Both the position numbers and the translations under genes were made by a program. From Cellulosimicrobium sp. CUA-896 (GTDB lineage: Bacteria > Actinomycetota > Actinomycetes > Actinomycetales > Cellulomonadaceae), in the NCBI RefSeq assembly GCF_001942335.1, contig NZ_MKKH01000020.1, forward strand, positions 1 to 53,003: a stretch of 53,003 nucleotides of DNA. Reading direction: 5' to 3'. The first letter of the stretch is position 1. Each line of letters begins with the position of its first letter. The notes beneath the pieces were generated by a model. That model worked only from the letters and a program-made list of their open reading frames with translations. It did no database searches and was not told the origin of the DNA. Shown here one piece after another: positions 40,279 through 48,403 of the stretch.

Positions 40279-41037
40279 ATCCCACGCACAGCACGCGCAG
40301 CCCGCGGAGCAGCCGCGGTCGCGCTCCTCGCCGTGCTCGCCGCCGGGTGCACCACGGCGGGCGACCCGCCGTCGTACCGGGAGCGCGGCTACCCTGCCGC
40401 TCCCGCGCAGGACCTCCCCGCGAGCGGCCTCGACGATGCCGAGCTCGCCGAGCGGCCGATCGCCGAGCTCCCCGACCCGGCCTGGGCCGCCCGCACCGCC
40501 GAGCGCACCGGGATCCCGGAGCGCGTCGTCGCGGCCTACGCCGGCGCGTCGCTACGGATGTCGACCGACCGTCCGCAGTGCGGCATCGGGTGGAACACGC
40601 TGGCCGGGATCGGTGCCGTGGAGTCCGTCCACGGCAGCTACGGCGGGTCGTCCGTGTCGACCGACGGACTGGTGGCCCCGCCCATCACCGGCGTGCCGCT
40701 GGACGGCAGCGACGGCGTGATGGCGATCCCGGACACCGACGGCGGCCTCCTCGACGGCGACGACGAGTGGGACCGCGCGGTCGGGCCCATGCAGTTCATC
40801 CCGACGACATGGGAGCAGTACGCGCAGGACGGCGACGGGGACGGCGAGACCGACCCCCACCACGTCGACGACGCCGTCCTCAGCGCGGCCGCCTACCTGT
40901 GCGAGCGCGGCGGGACGCTCACCACCGACGACGGCTGGAACACCGCCGTCACGGCGTACAACCGGTCCCGGCCGTACGCGCACGACGTCGCCGATCAGGC
41001 TGCGGCGGTCGCCGAACCGCCGGCCGCCGAGGGGTGA
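40279..41037 (+). CDS. Lytic murein transglycosylase, lipoprotein; probable ATC start
   Basis: About 252 residues. The lipoprotein signal AAVALLAVLAAGC anchors it to the outer face of the membrane. The catalytic Glu is in GIGAVESVHG, and GPMQFIPTTWEQYAQDG is the MltB-type substrate-binding motif; VLSAAAYLCERG and VTAYNRS follow. It should cleave peptidoglycan glycan strands. Start choice: the only canonical in-frame start upstream is GTG at 40222, which overlaps a -10-like TAGCGT (40218-40223) and has no ribosome-binding site. ATC at 40279 is six bases after GGAGG (40268-40272) and gives an ideal signal peptide (IPRTARAARG, then the hydrophobic core). I therefore place the start at 40279; a sequencing substitution of ATG is the alternative. 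Confidence 0.7.
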   Translation: MPRTARAARGAAAVALLAVLAAGCTTAGDPPSYRERGYPAAPAQDLPASGLDDAELAERPIAELPDPAWAARTAERTGIPERVVAAYAGASLRMSTDRPQCGIGWNTLAGIGAVESVHGSYGGSSVSTDGLVAPPITGVPLDGSDGVMAIPDTDGGLLDGDDEWDRAVGPMQFIPTTWEQYAQDGDGDGETDPHHVDDAVLSAAAYLCERGGTLTTDDGWNTAVTAYNRSRPYAHDVADQAAAVAEPPAAEG

Positions 41038-41153
41038 CGGACGCACATCGCTAGAGCGCGCACCGGAACGAATTGAGTGCTCCGCAGTACGAGCGGTTGC
41101 CGCTGCCGAGGCCGTGCAGGGCCTGCGTAGTCGCGGCAATCGGGCGCCGAGGA

Positions 41154-42245
41154 CTAGAGATAGTTGTGCACGGTCTTGCGGATGTGCTCGGCGTGCTCGT
41201 AGATCTCGTCGAGAGACGTGATCGGGTGTCGTGTCTCGACCTTGTCCTCGTCGAACAGGCCGAGATACTTCTGGCCGGTGTTGAAGTGCAGGCGCGCGAT
41301 CGGCTTGCGGTTGTTGTCGTCGAGCAGGATGCCCATGTAGCTCTTGGTGTCGCGGTGGACGATGCGCGCCGGCGGGACCTCGCTGCAGGCGATGGCCCGC
41401 ACGATCTGGTAGCCCTCGACCTCCTCGAGAGTGGTCTCGATGCCGCGTTCGTCGGACGGCTTGGCATCGGCGACGCTCTCCTCGGCGGCCTCGGTCCCGG
41501 TCATGGGTACGGTCGCGTCGGTGTAGGTCTGGCCGCCGAGCGCTGCCTTGAGCCGGTCGTTGACCTGGTCGGCGAGGAACTGCTTCATCGCCTTGGTGAC
41601 CAGGACGCGGAACTGCTCCTTGACCTTCTGCGTGAACGAGCCGTCGTAGACCTGGTTCGTCAGCGCCTTGACCCACTCGTCGTCCGGCTCGCGGAACTGG
41701 GAGGTTAGTGCGCGCTTGATCGCGCCGATGTACTTGAGCTCCTCGGCGGCGCTGACGATCGAGTCGAGATCGAAGGCGTCCTTGGTGAGCTTCTGCACCT
41801 CGGGGATGAGCGTCTCGTCGAGGTCGAGCAGGTCCAGCTGGAGGAACGGCTTCTCGTCCATCCGGTTGGGCTTGTCGAGGTCGGTGAAGAAGTGGAAGTG
41901 CTGGCCGTTGGTGAGGATCGCGATACGTGCGTTCGTCGTCGCGAAGTAGCGGAACAGCTGCGAGGCGTGGTTCAGGCTGAGCGGTGCCCCAACAGTCTTG
42001 GCCTCGATAAGCATCTGCAGCTCGCCATCCTTCACGATGGCGTAGTCGATCTTCTCGCCCTTCTTCGTCCCGACGTCAGCGGTGAACTCCGGGATCACCT
42101 CGCTGGGGTTGAACACGTCGTATCCCAGCACCAAGGAGATGAACGGCATGACGAAAGCGTTCTTCGTCGCTTCCTCCGTACCGATGGATGCCTTCTGCTG
42201 CTCGACCTTCGTCGCCAACGACGCCAACCGCTCGCCGATCTCCAC
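41154..42245 (-). CDS. Solitary type I restriction R-subunit N-terminal-like nuclease
   Basis: 363 residues from a GTG at 42245 with GAGGGG upstream. The N-terminal half matches the HSDR_N restriction-enzyme domain: a helical start (KNAFVMPFISLVLGYDVFNP, EVIPEF) and a PD-(D/E)xK nuclease core with Asp in KIDYAIV and Glu-x-Lys in LQMLIEAKT. The C-terminal half has YQIVRAIACSE and YEHAEHIRKTVHNYL and no helicase motifs; a full HsdR is about 1000 residues. No HsdM or HsdS gene is adjacent. Base and codon use are clearly lower in GC than neighbours (AAG, GAA and TTC codons common), so it was probably acquired horizontally. A phage-defence role is plausible but unproven. Confidence 0.75.
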   Translation of the reverse strand: MEIGERLASLATKVEQQKASIGTEEATKNAFVMPFISLVLGYDVFNPSEVIPEFTADVGTKKGEKIDYAIVKDGELQMLIEAKTVGAPLSLNHASQLFRYFATTNARIAILTNGQHFHFFTDLDKPNRMDEKPFLQLDLLDLDETLIPEVQKLTKDAFDLDSIVSAAEELKYIGAIKRALTSQFREPDDEWVKALTNQVYDGSFTQKVKEQFRVLVTKAMKQFLADQVNDRLKAALGGQTYTDATVPMTGTEAAEESVADAKPSDERGIETTLEEVEGYQIVRAIACSEVPPARIVHRDTKSYMGILLDDNNRKPIARLHFNTGQKYLGLFDEDKVETRHPITSLDEIYEHAEHIRKTVHNYL

Positions 42246-42539
42246 CTTGAAACCCCTCGCTCGGAATCTACTCGTGCCCGGAGCCTAATGGCCCCCACTT
42301 CAGAGAAAAAGGGCCTCGTGACGCCGCTGCGGGTGAATAGTGCGAGCCCGAAAGGCAGGGCGACTCGAGTCATCCTGGGCCTCGAGCAGCTCACGGACGC
42401 GACGTGATCGAAATGCACGAGGCGCGCGTCCCGTGGCAGAGCGAGCCGATGGGGTGCGGCACCCGGTGGTCGGCGGAGGTCGCGATCGACCCCGTCGTCC
42501 GCTGACCACCGCCGGGCGGCGCCGTCCGGTCGGAGCGGG
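42246..42539. other. Lower-GC flank of the HsdR-N insert
   Basis: 294 bases. It contains the promoter region of the nuclease gene (a TAGATT hexamer on the minus strand near 42266-42271), a short A/T-richer segment near 42300, and an unrecognised 30-codon ORF on the plus strand (42413-42505, MHEARVPWQSEPMGCGTRW...). That ORF may be a remnant of a displaced gene. No att-like direct repeat was found by eye. Confidence 0.4.
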
Positions 42540-43064
42540 TCAGGCCGCGGCGTCGCCGCTGCGCGCGTCGGCGTGCTGCGTCGCGAGCTGGCGGAGCGCG
42601 GCCGCGGCGTCGAGGGCGTTGCCGACCTCGCCGTCGCGCGCGGCGACGAACCCGCACCACACGAGCTGGCGGGCGAGCGCCTCCTCGTGCTCGGCGAGGG
42701 TCAGGGTCGACGCGGTGCGCATGGCGCGGACGAGGGAGTCGAGGGCGAGGTCGTGCAGGCCGAACAGGTCCGTCTGCGGGCTGTGCTCGAGCACGCCCGT
42801 GGTCCGCACGTCGATCGCGGTGCGCAGCGCCTCGCGGAGGCGGCGCTCGGCGGGCTTCGCCGTCGGGCGGCGCAGCGCGCCGGGGCGGGCGCGGAGCCGG
42901 CGGTGGAAGTCGGCCAGCTCGTGCGGCGAGAGCACGGGCGGCAGGACGGTGTCCACGCGGCGGGTGCTGCCGCCCTGCGGGAGCGCGGGGTGGCTGCGGC
43001 GGGTCAGGGTGGCGTAGCCCCACAGCGTGGGCAGGACGACCTGGTGGACGGACGTGCGGGTCAC
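42540..43064 (-). CDS. Hypothetical protein, 174 residues
   Basis: GTG at 43064 follows GGAGG. I recognise no family. The sequence has a basic, Arg/Pro-rich N-terminal half (SPHELADFHRRLRARPGALR, KPAERRLREALRTAID) and a helical acidic C-terminal half (TLTLAEHEEALARQLVWCGF, NALDAAAALRQLATQ). There is no signal peptide or membrane helix. A 51-aa ORF lies just upstream on the same strand, 49 bp away, so the two may be one transcript. Confidence 0.65.
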   Translation of the reverse strand: MTRTSVHQVVLPTLWGYATLTRRSHPALPQGGSTRRVDTVLPPVLSPHELADFHRRLRARPGALRRPTAKPAERRLREALRTAIDVRTTGVLEHSPQTDLFGLHDLALDSLVRAMRTASTLTLAEHEEALARQLVWCGFVAARDGEVGNALDAAAALRQLATQHADARSGDAAA

Positions 43065-43113
43065 GGCGGGACCTCCGATCGGGGGCACGGGCGGCGGCGA
43101 TGCCGCCGGAGGG

Positions 43114-43269
43114 TCAGGGGGCGCTGGCGGGGTCGACGTCCGTCGGCGGCGAGGCGTCGGGCTCCGCGGCGCTCGGTGGACGGGGGGTCGTCGTCCCGTC
43201 CGGCAGCTCGTCGCGGTGACCGGACGCGTCGACGTCGCCGACCGCGCCCGCGGACCAGCTCATGCGCAT
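43114..43269 (-). CDS. Small acidic hypothetical protein, 51 residues
   Basis: The ATG at 43269 follows GGAGGGAG with good spacing; a second ATG two codons on (43263) is possible. The product is acidic and Pro/Asp/Ala-rich (MRMSWSAGAVGDVDASGHRD..., ending DVDPASAP) and looks disordered. No family is recognised. Evidence is the ribosome-binding site, GC-rich third positions and its place just upstream of the 174-aa gene. Confidence 0.45.
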   Translation of the reverse strand: MRMSWSAGAVGDVDASGHRDELPDGTTTPRPPSAAEPDASPPTDVDPASAP

Positions 43270-43581
43270 CCCGATCTCCCTCCGCCTCCCGTCCGGGAAC
43301 GGCGTCCGTCCTGGACCCGCCGCGGCGCGGTGGGTCAGCGCCCTCTATGCCCCGTCCCCGGCGCTCAGCCGTACGCCCGCCGACCGAAGGCGATCGCGCC
43401 CGGCACGTCGTCCGACGGCCCACGAGCTGCAACACGGAGGAAACGCGGTGGTCGACCGGGAGAAACGTCGCGGTCGGACGATGGTCGTGCGCCGGTCACA
43501 GGACCGGCGCACCAGCCACCGTCGGACCGGCGCGTCGCCGGTCGACGGGCGTCCCGCCGGTCCGACCCCTCGGAGGCTCTC
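43270..43581. other. Divergent intergenic region with a strong ribosome-binding site
   Basis: 312 bases between the minus-strand 51-aa ORF and the plus-strand 86-aa gene. A good CGGAGGAAA site with a GTG at 43449 opens a 101-codon frame, but that frame is Arg/Pro-rich, overlaps the 86-aa gene out of frame and has no coding character. The region more likely holds promoters and perhaps a short leader. Confidence 0.4.
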
Positions 43582-43842
43582 GTGCCCGACCACCGCCCCC
43601 TCTTCTCCTCCCCCGGCACGACGACGGCCCCGGACCCCGCGGAACGTCCCCGCACCCGACGGGCCGACCGCGTCACCCGCCTCGAGGACCTCGACCTCGG
43701 GCTCGCCGCCACGGGCCGGCCGCGGCAGCCGGCGAACGCCGGGGACGAGCTGACCGTGGACCCGGCCGACCGCCGTCGGCGCGCTCGCGCGGCGCTGCTC
43801 GACCTGCGCCGCGACGTCATCCGGCGCAGCGCCGGCTACTGA
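43582..43842 (+). CDS. Small hypothetical protein, 86 residues
   Basis: GTG at 43582 follows GGAGG. The N-terminal half is Pro/Thr/Ser-rich and likely flexible (PDHRPLFSSPGTTTAPDP). The C-terminal half is charged and helical (RVTRLEDLDLGLAATGR, DPADRRRRARAALLDLRRDV). No known family, signal or membrane segment. The stop is 70 bp before the RDD gene on the same strand, which has its own leaderless-type promoter. Confidence 0.6.
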   Translation: MPDHRPLFSSPGTTTAPDPAERPRTRRADRVTRLEDLDLGLAATGRPRQPANAGDELTVDPADRRRRARAALLDLRRDVIRRSAGY

Positions 43843-43899
43843 CCGACCGCGGTCGGCGCTCGACGACCGCTCGGCCTTCCCGTGACCTGAGGCGTCTGC

Positions 43900-43905
43900 C
43901 AGGAT
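43900..43905 (+). promoter_or_regulatory. Leaderless-type -10 element (CAGGAT)
   Basis: CAGGAT, six bases (GACGCC), then the GTG at 43912. The layout is nearly identical to that before the exonuclease gene at 36131. No ribosome-binding site is present. Confidence 0.45.
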
Positions 43906-43911
43906 GACGCC

Positions 43912-45014
43912 GTGCCGCAGCCCGTGACGTCCGCACCGACCGGCCTGGACGGGTCTGCCGGTGCCACCCCGCACGGCGCCGTCCCCGCGGGGCCCGAGCC
44001 GATCGACCCGTGGTCGCTCCCGTACGCGCCGTGGTCGCGCCGGGTGGTCGCCACGCTCCTCGACCTGGCGGTCCTGTCCGGCGCCACGTGGCTCCTGCTC
44101 GACACGGCCGGCGTCCCCCCGACCTCGCGCCCGGCGTCGGGGAGACCGCCCCGTCGGACACGGTGGTCGCCCCGTGGACGTCGAGCCCGCTCCTCGTGCT
44201 CGTCGTCGTCGCGATGCTCGCTCTCCAGGGATATGCGGGCGCGACGCCCGGCAAGCGCGTCGCGGGGGTCGCGATCGTGCGGGCGGACACGCGTCGCCCG
44301 GCAGGATTCCTCGCCGCGGTGCTGCGCGTCGTCGCGCACCTGCTGGACGCGATCCTGCTCATCGGCTACCTGCGTCCGCTGTGGCACGCCGAGCGTCGCA
44401 CCGTCGCGGACTCGGTCGTCGGGACCGTCGCCGTCCAGACGCGCGAACCCCCGCCGCACCCGTGGTTCGCCCGCTTCCGGCACCCGCCGAGCGCGGCCCG
44501 CTCGACCGTCGTGAGCGTCGCCGCGGGCCTCGTGTGCGCGCTGGGAATCGGGTTCTCCACGTCGTACACGTCCAGCGGCGGCTCGGCGCTCGTGCTCGAC
44601 GCGCGGTGCACGTTCGACGCCCCGGGCCCGGGCGTCGCGCCGACCGCGGTGTCCGTCACCCTCGAGGAGAGCTGGTCCACGCAGACCCGCCTGTGGGTCA
44701 CGCGGGACGAGCCGCAGGAGCCGGACCCCGTCGACGCGCGCTGGGAGTGGTTCGACCCGCGGCCCGGGAACCAGCGGGTGCGGCTCGAGGCGACCATCAC
44801 CGACCGGCAGGGCGGCGACCCGTTCACCGTCGTGCAGGACCCGGCGGAGCGCGCCGACACGTGGACCGGCGAGCAGGTGCCCTCCGACACCGCCCGCGTC
44901 CCGGGCGACGTCGTGGAGCGCTACCCGGACGGCTGGTCGCTCACGACGCGCATGCTCGTGGACGGCGCCGAGGTCGCGTCCTGCACCACGACGGACGTCG
45001 GTCCCGCCGCGTAG
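43912..45014 (+). CDS. RDD-family membrane protein, one base lost near 44122
   Basis: 367 residues after restoring one G near 44122 (join GVPPDLAPGVGET). The RDD pattern is present: WSRRVVATLLDLAVLSGATW (the RDD-like charged first helix), a second helix (SSPLLVLVVVAMLALQGYAG), GKRVAGVAIVRAD and a third helix with LLDAILLIGYLRPLWH and RTVADSVVGT. The last 170 residues after STVVSVAAGLVCALGIGF are extracellular, beta-rich and not part of the usual RDD domain (a type seen in Cellulosimicrobium-like genomes). Function of RDD proteins is mostly unknown, with ion exchange or transport suggested. It is followed nine bases later by nfo. Confidence 0.8.
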
Positions 45015-45017
45015 GTT
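45012..45017 (+). promoter_or_regulatory. Leaderless-type -10 element (TAGGTT), overlapping the RDD stop
   Basis: TAGGTT, six bases (GGGGCC), then the nfo ATG at 45024. The first three bases are the TAG stop of the RDD gene. nfo can therefore be transcribed separately as a leaderless mRNA. Confidence 0.5.
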
Positions 45018-45023
45018 GGGGCC

Positions 45024-45806
45024 ATGCGGATCGGAGCCCACCTCGACCAGTCGGACGTCATCGCGCAGGCCCGCGCCCTCGGGGCGGACGTCGCGCAGAT
45101 CTTCCTGGGCGACCCCCAGTCGTGGAAGGGCCCCGAGTTCACGTACCCCGGCGGCGCCGAGGCGCTCAAGGCCGACGCCGCGGAGGCCGACCTCCAGCTC
45201 GTCGTGCACGCGCCGTACGTCATCAACGTGGCGTCGACGAACAACCGGATCCGCATCCCGAGCCGCAAGCTCCTGCAGCAGATGGCCGACGGCGCGTCGG
45301 CGGTCGGCGCGACGGGCCTCGTCGTGCACGGCGGCCACGTCACCGGCAAGGACGACCCCGCGAAGGGGTTCGACAACTGGCGCAAGGCGATCGACGCGCT
45401 CGAGACGGACATCACCGTCTACATCGAGAACACGGCGGGCGGCGACTTCTCCATGGCCCGCCGGCTCGAGCGCATCGAGGGGCTGTGGGCCGCGGTCCAG
45501 CAGGCCGACGGGGCGGACAACGTCGGCTTCTGCCTCGACACGTGCCACGCCTGGGCGGGCGGCATCGACCTGACCACCGCCGTCGAGCAGGTCCGCGCGA
45601 TCACTGGGCGCGTCGACCTCGTGCACCTCAACAACAGCCGCGACGCCGCCGGGTCCGGTGCCGACCGGCACGCGAGCCTCACCGCCGGGACGATCGACCC
45701 CGAGCTGCTGCTCGGCGTCGTGCGGGCGGCGGACACCTCCGTCGTCTGCGAGACGCACGCCGACGTCCCCGCGGACGTCGCGTGGCTGCGCGAGACGGTG
45801 GGCTGA
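45024..45806 (+). CDS. nfo: Deoxyribonuclease IV (endonuclease IV)
   Basis: 260 residues, the normal length for Nfo. It begins MRIGAHLD, with QIFLGDPQSWK, HAPYVINVAST (metal His), GLVVHGGHVTG (His), YIENTAGG (Glu), GFCLDTCHAWAGG (Asp, His), LVHLNNSRDAAGSGADRH (Asn/Asp/His) and VCETHAD (Glu), the trinuclear zinc site of the TIM-barrel enzyme. Role: cleaves DNA at abasic sites and 3' blocked ends in base-excision repair. It is cytoplasmic. Transcription probably starts within the last codons of the RDD gene. Confidence 0.92.
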   Translation: MRIGAHLDQSDVIAQARALGADVAQIFLGDPQSWKGPEFTYPGGAEALKADAAEADLQLVVHAPYVINVASTNNRIRIPSRKLLQQMADGASAVGATGLVVHGGHVTGKDDPAKGFDNWRKAIDALETDITVYIENTAGGDFSMARRLERIEGLWAAVQQADGADNVGFCLDTCHAWAGGIDLTTAVEQVRAITGRVDLVHLNNSRDAAGSGADRHASLTAGTIDPELLLGVVRAADTSVVCETHADVPADVAWLRETVG

Positions 45807-45810
45807 GCCG

Positions 45811-46239
45811 GTGGACGCGCCGCACCCGCCCACGGGCCCCGCGATCCCGATGCCGCTGCGCAACGTGACGATCGACGCGCGCGACCCGCGGGCGCTCGCG
45901 GACTTCTACCACCGGCTCACCGGGTGGGCGTGGACGCCGGGCCACGAGGCGCCCGACCCGGCCGGCGACGACTGGCTCACGCTCGAGTCCCCCGGCGACG
46001 GCATCACGCGGCTCGCGTTCCAGCGCTCCGACGCGACCGTGCCGCCGTGGCCCGGCGGCGCACGCGTGCACGTCGACCTCCGCGTCCCCGACCTCGACGC
46101 CGCGCACGAGCACGCGCTCGCGTGCGGGGCGACGCCGCTCACCGGCACGCCCGAGGAGGAGGGCCACCCCGAGGACCCGTTCCGCGTCTACGCCGACCCC
46201 GAGGGCCACCCGTTCTGCCTCTGCGCCCCGCTGCCCTGA
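45811..46239 (+). CDS. VOC family protein (glyoxalase-like domain)
   Basis: 142 residues from GTG at 45811, four bases after the nfo stop. An ATG at 45850 (MPLRNVTIDARDPRAL) gives a typical family N-terminus and is nearly as likely. The pattern NVTIDARDPRALADFYHRL and the ending PFRVYADPEGHPFCLC (DPxGHPFCL) is the actinobacterial glyoxalase-like type. The close spacing suggests co-expression with nfo. The substrate is unknown. Confidence 0.82.
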   Translation: MDAPHPPTGPAIPMPLRNVTIDARDPRALADFYHRLTGWAWTPGHEAPDPAGDDWLTLESPGDGITRLAFQRSDATVPPWPGGARVHVDLRVPDLDAAHEHALACGATPLTGTPEEEGHPEDPFRVYADPEGHPFCLCAPLP

Positions 46240-46342
46240 ACCTCGTGCGGCCCCGGGTGAACCGGACGGCGCCCCGTCCCGTCTACCGGGTGACGACGTG
46301 TCGCGCAGGGGGCGCGGCGCACCACGACGGAGGGAGACGCAC

Positions 46343-47016
46343 GTGCGCACGAGGACGACGGTCCTGCTGGGGGTCGGTGCCGCGGTGGTCGTGCTGGGAG
46401 GAGCGGCGGTCGTGTTCGGTCCCGGGCTCTACGCCGACTGGTCCGAGGACCGCGCGCAGGCCGCGCCGACGCTCGACGCCGCGACCGGCAGCACGCTCGA
46501 CGCCGATGCGCTCGAGGGGACCTGGGACGTCGGCGCCGGCTCCTTCGCGGGGTACCGGCTCGACGAGATCCTCAACGGCGAGGACGTGACCGTGACGGGC
46601 CGCACCGAGGACGTCACCGGGTCGGTGACGCTCGCCGACGGGTCCCTCACGGACGCGAGGTGGTCGTCGACATGACGACGGTGGCGACCGACGTGGCCAA
46701 CCGCGACGCCTACTTCCGCGACACCGCCCTCCAGGTCGGCGAGCACCCGACCGCGACGTTCGTCCTCACCGAGCCGGTCGACGTGCCCGACGCCGCGGGC
46801 GCGGTCGAGCTCGCCGGCGACCTGACGATCCGTGGGGTGACGCAGCCCGTCACGGTCGACGCGCAGATCGGCACGAGCGGCGACGACGTCCAGGTGATCG
46901 GGGACATCCCGATCACCTTCGCCGACTACGGCGTCGAGGCGCCCAGCCTCGGGTTCGTCGAGGTCGAGGACACGGGCAGCGTCGAGTTCAGCCTCGCCCT
47001 CACGCAGGCCTCCTGA
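46343..47016 (+). CDS. YceI-family protein, membrane-anchored, one base lost near 46662
   Basis: 224 residues after restoring one G near 46662 (join DARVVVDMTTVATDVANRD). GTG at 46343 follows GGAGGGAG. A single N-terminal hydrophobic helix (TTVLLGVGAAVVVLGGAAVV) suggests an uncleaved anchor or signal. The YceI lipocalin-like beta-barrel follows (SFAGYRLDE, GRTEDVTGSVTLADG, RDAYFRDTALQ, FVLTEPVDVP, GDLTIRGVTQPVTV, DYGVEAP). Family members bind isoprenoids or other amphiphiles. It sits six bases before a sigma factor gene and is probably co-transcribed with the sigma/anti-sigma pair. Confidence 0.85.
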
Positions 47017-47021
47017 GCACG

Positions 47022-47564
47022 GTGGTCACCGACGACGGGACCGGGACGACGGTCGGGTCCGCGGGACCGGTCGCCGACGAGCTGCTGCGCGCGGTCCACG
47101 CGGCGCACGGGGCGGCACTGCACCGGTACGTCGCCCGGCTGACCGACGACGCCCGCGCCCAGGACGTCGTGCAGGAGACGCTGCTGCGTGCGTGGAGCCA
47201 CCCGGAGGTGCTCGAGCGGCCCGAGGGGTCGGTGCGCGCGTGGTTGTTCACCGTCGCGCGGAACCTCGTCGTCGACGACTCGCGGCGCGCGCACCACCGG
47301 CGCGAGCTCGCGAGCCCGCACCTGCCCGAGCACGGCGAGGACGACGCGACGCAGGCCGTCCTCGACGCCTGGCTCGTCGGCGACGCGCTCGTCGCGCTCT
47401 CGCCCGAGCACCGCGCCGTCGTCGTCGGCGCCTACTACCGCGGCCGGTCGGTCGCCGAGCTGGCGGCCGAGCAGGGGGTGCCGCCCGGGACCGTGAAGTC
47501 CCGCATGCACTACGCGCTCCGCGCGCTGCGCCTGGCGCTGCAGGAGAAGGGAGTCACCTCATGA
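47022..47564 (+). CDS. ECF RNA polymerase sigma factor (SigL/SigK-like)
   Basis: 180 residues from a GTG at 47022. Region 2 has ALHRYVARLTDDARAQDVVQ and ETLLRAWSHPE, then VRAWLFTVARNLVVDDSRR; region 4 has LSPEHRAVVVGAYYRGRS, VAELAAEQGVPPGTVKSRM and HYALRALRLAL. This is the classical ECF layout with a paired zinc-binding anti-sigma factor. Its TGA (47562-47564) overlaps the anti-sigma ATG, so synthesis is coupled. Preceding it is the YceI gene. Confidence 0.88.
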   Translation: MVTDDGTGTTVGSAGPVADELLRAVHAAHGAALHRYVARLTDDARAQDVVQETLLRAWSHPEVLERPEGSVRAWLFTVARNLVVDDSRRAHHRRELASPHLPEHGEDDATQAVLDAWLVGDALVALSPEHRAVVVGAYYRGRSVAELAAEQGVPPGTVKSRMHYALRALRLALQEKGVTS

Positions 47565-48394
47565 CCACCGCCCCTCCCCCGGACCCGTACCACGACTGGG
47601 ACGCCGCCTACGTCCTCGGCGCGCTCGGTCCGCAGGAACGCCGCGACTTCGAGCGGCACCTCGCGACATGTGCGGCGTGCCGTGAGTCCGTGGCCGCGCT
47701 CGCGGGCATGCCCGGGATCCTCGGCATGCTCACCCCAGAGCACGCGACGGCGCTCGCCGACCCCGACGCGCGCCCCGCAGCCCCTCGGGGACGCGGCGAG
47801 GACGGTGGGGCGGACGGCGCGACGCGCGGTGCGTCGGACGGCGGGGCGGGCGGGCAGCCCGGACGGGACGCCGACGTCGTCCCGCTCTCCGACCTGGCCG
47901 CGAGGTCGCGCCACCGGCGTGCCCGACGCCGCGGGCTGCTCGCCGCCGCGGCCGTCGCCCTCGTCGTGGCCGGGGGCGCGACGGGTGCGGTGCTCGCGGG
48001 GTGGCCCGGCGCGGAACCCGACCCCGTGGCGTCGCCCGCGGAGCGGGCCCCGGGCGCGCCGGTGACGCCGGCCACGACCGTCGAGCTGCTGCCCGTCGAC
48101 GGCACGGACGTGCGCGCCGAGCTCGTGCTCACGCCCGTGGCGTGGGGGACGCGGCTCGACTGGTCGTGCTCCTACCCGGCGGACGCCGGAGCGGGCGGCA
48201 CCTACGAGCTCGTGCTCGTCGACGACACGGGCGCCCGTGAGGTCGTCGCGACGTGGTCCGCGACGCAGGCCGGGCGCTCGGACGGGCTCGGGGCGTCGTC
48301 GGCGGTCCCGCTCGACGGCATCGCGCGCCTGGAGCTCGGCGTCACGGGGCTCGACCGGCCGCTCGCCGCCGCGGACGTCCGCCCGCCCGTCTGA
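47561..48394 (+). CDS. Zinc-binding anti-sigma factor (RskA-like), membrane-spanning
   Basis: 277 residues. ATG at 47561 overlaps the sigma stop and has AGAAGGGAG upstream. The N-terminal zinc-anti-sigma segment has the Hx3Cx2C motif RHLATCAAC (about residues 35-43) after DAAYVLGALGPQERRDF. An Ala/Gly/Asp-rich linker of about 70 residues leads to one membrane helix (GLLAAAAVALVVAGGATGAV) and an extracytoplasmic beta domain (about residues 170-277). It should hold the adjacent sigma factor inactive until regulated proteolysis. Confidence 0.87.
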   Translation: MTTAPPPDPYHDWDAAYVLGALGPQERRDFERHLATCAACRESVAALAGMPGILGMLTPEHATALADPDARPAAPRGRGEDGGADGATRGASDGGAGGQPGRDADVVPLSDLAARSRHRRARRRGLLAAAAVALVVAGGATGAVLAGWPGAEPDPVASPAERAPGAPVTPATTVELLPVDGTDVRAELVLTPVAWGTRLDWSCSYPADAGAGGTYELVLVDDTGAREVVATWSATQAGRSDGLGASSAVPLDGIARLELGVTGLDRPLAAADVRPPV

Positions 48395-48403
48395 GCGGGT
48401 CCC

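Noticed and set aside
42246..42300. A tRNA-like integration site beside the nuclease island
   Set aside because: No cloverleaf or CCA-end sequence could be formed, and no flanking direct repeats were found by eye.
43449..43753. 101-codon ORF with a strong ribosome-binding site
   Set aside because: It is Arg/Pro/Ser-rich, overlaps the better supported 86-aa gene out of frame and has no coding bias.
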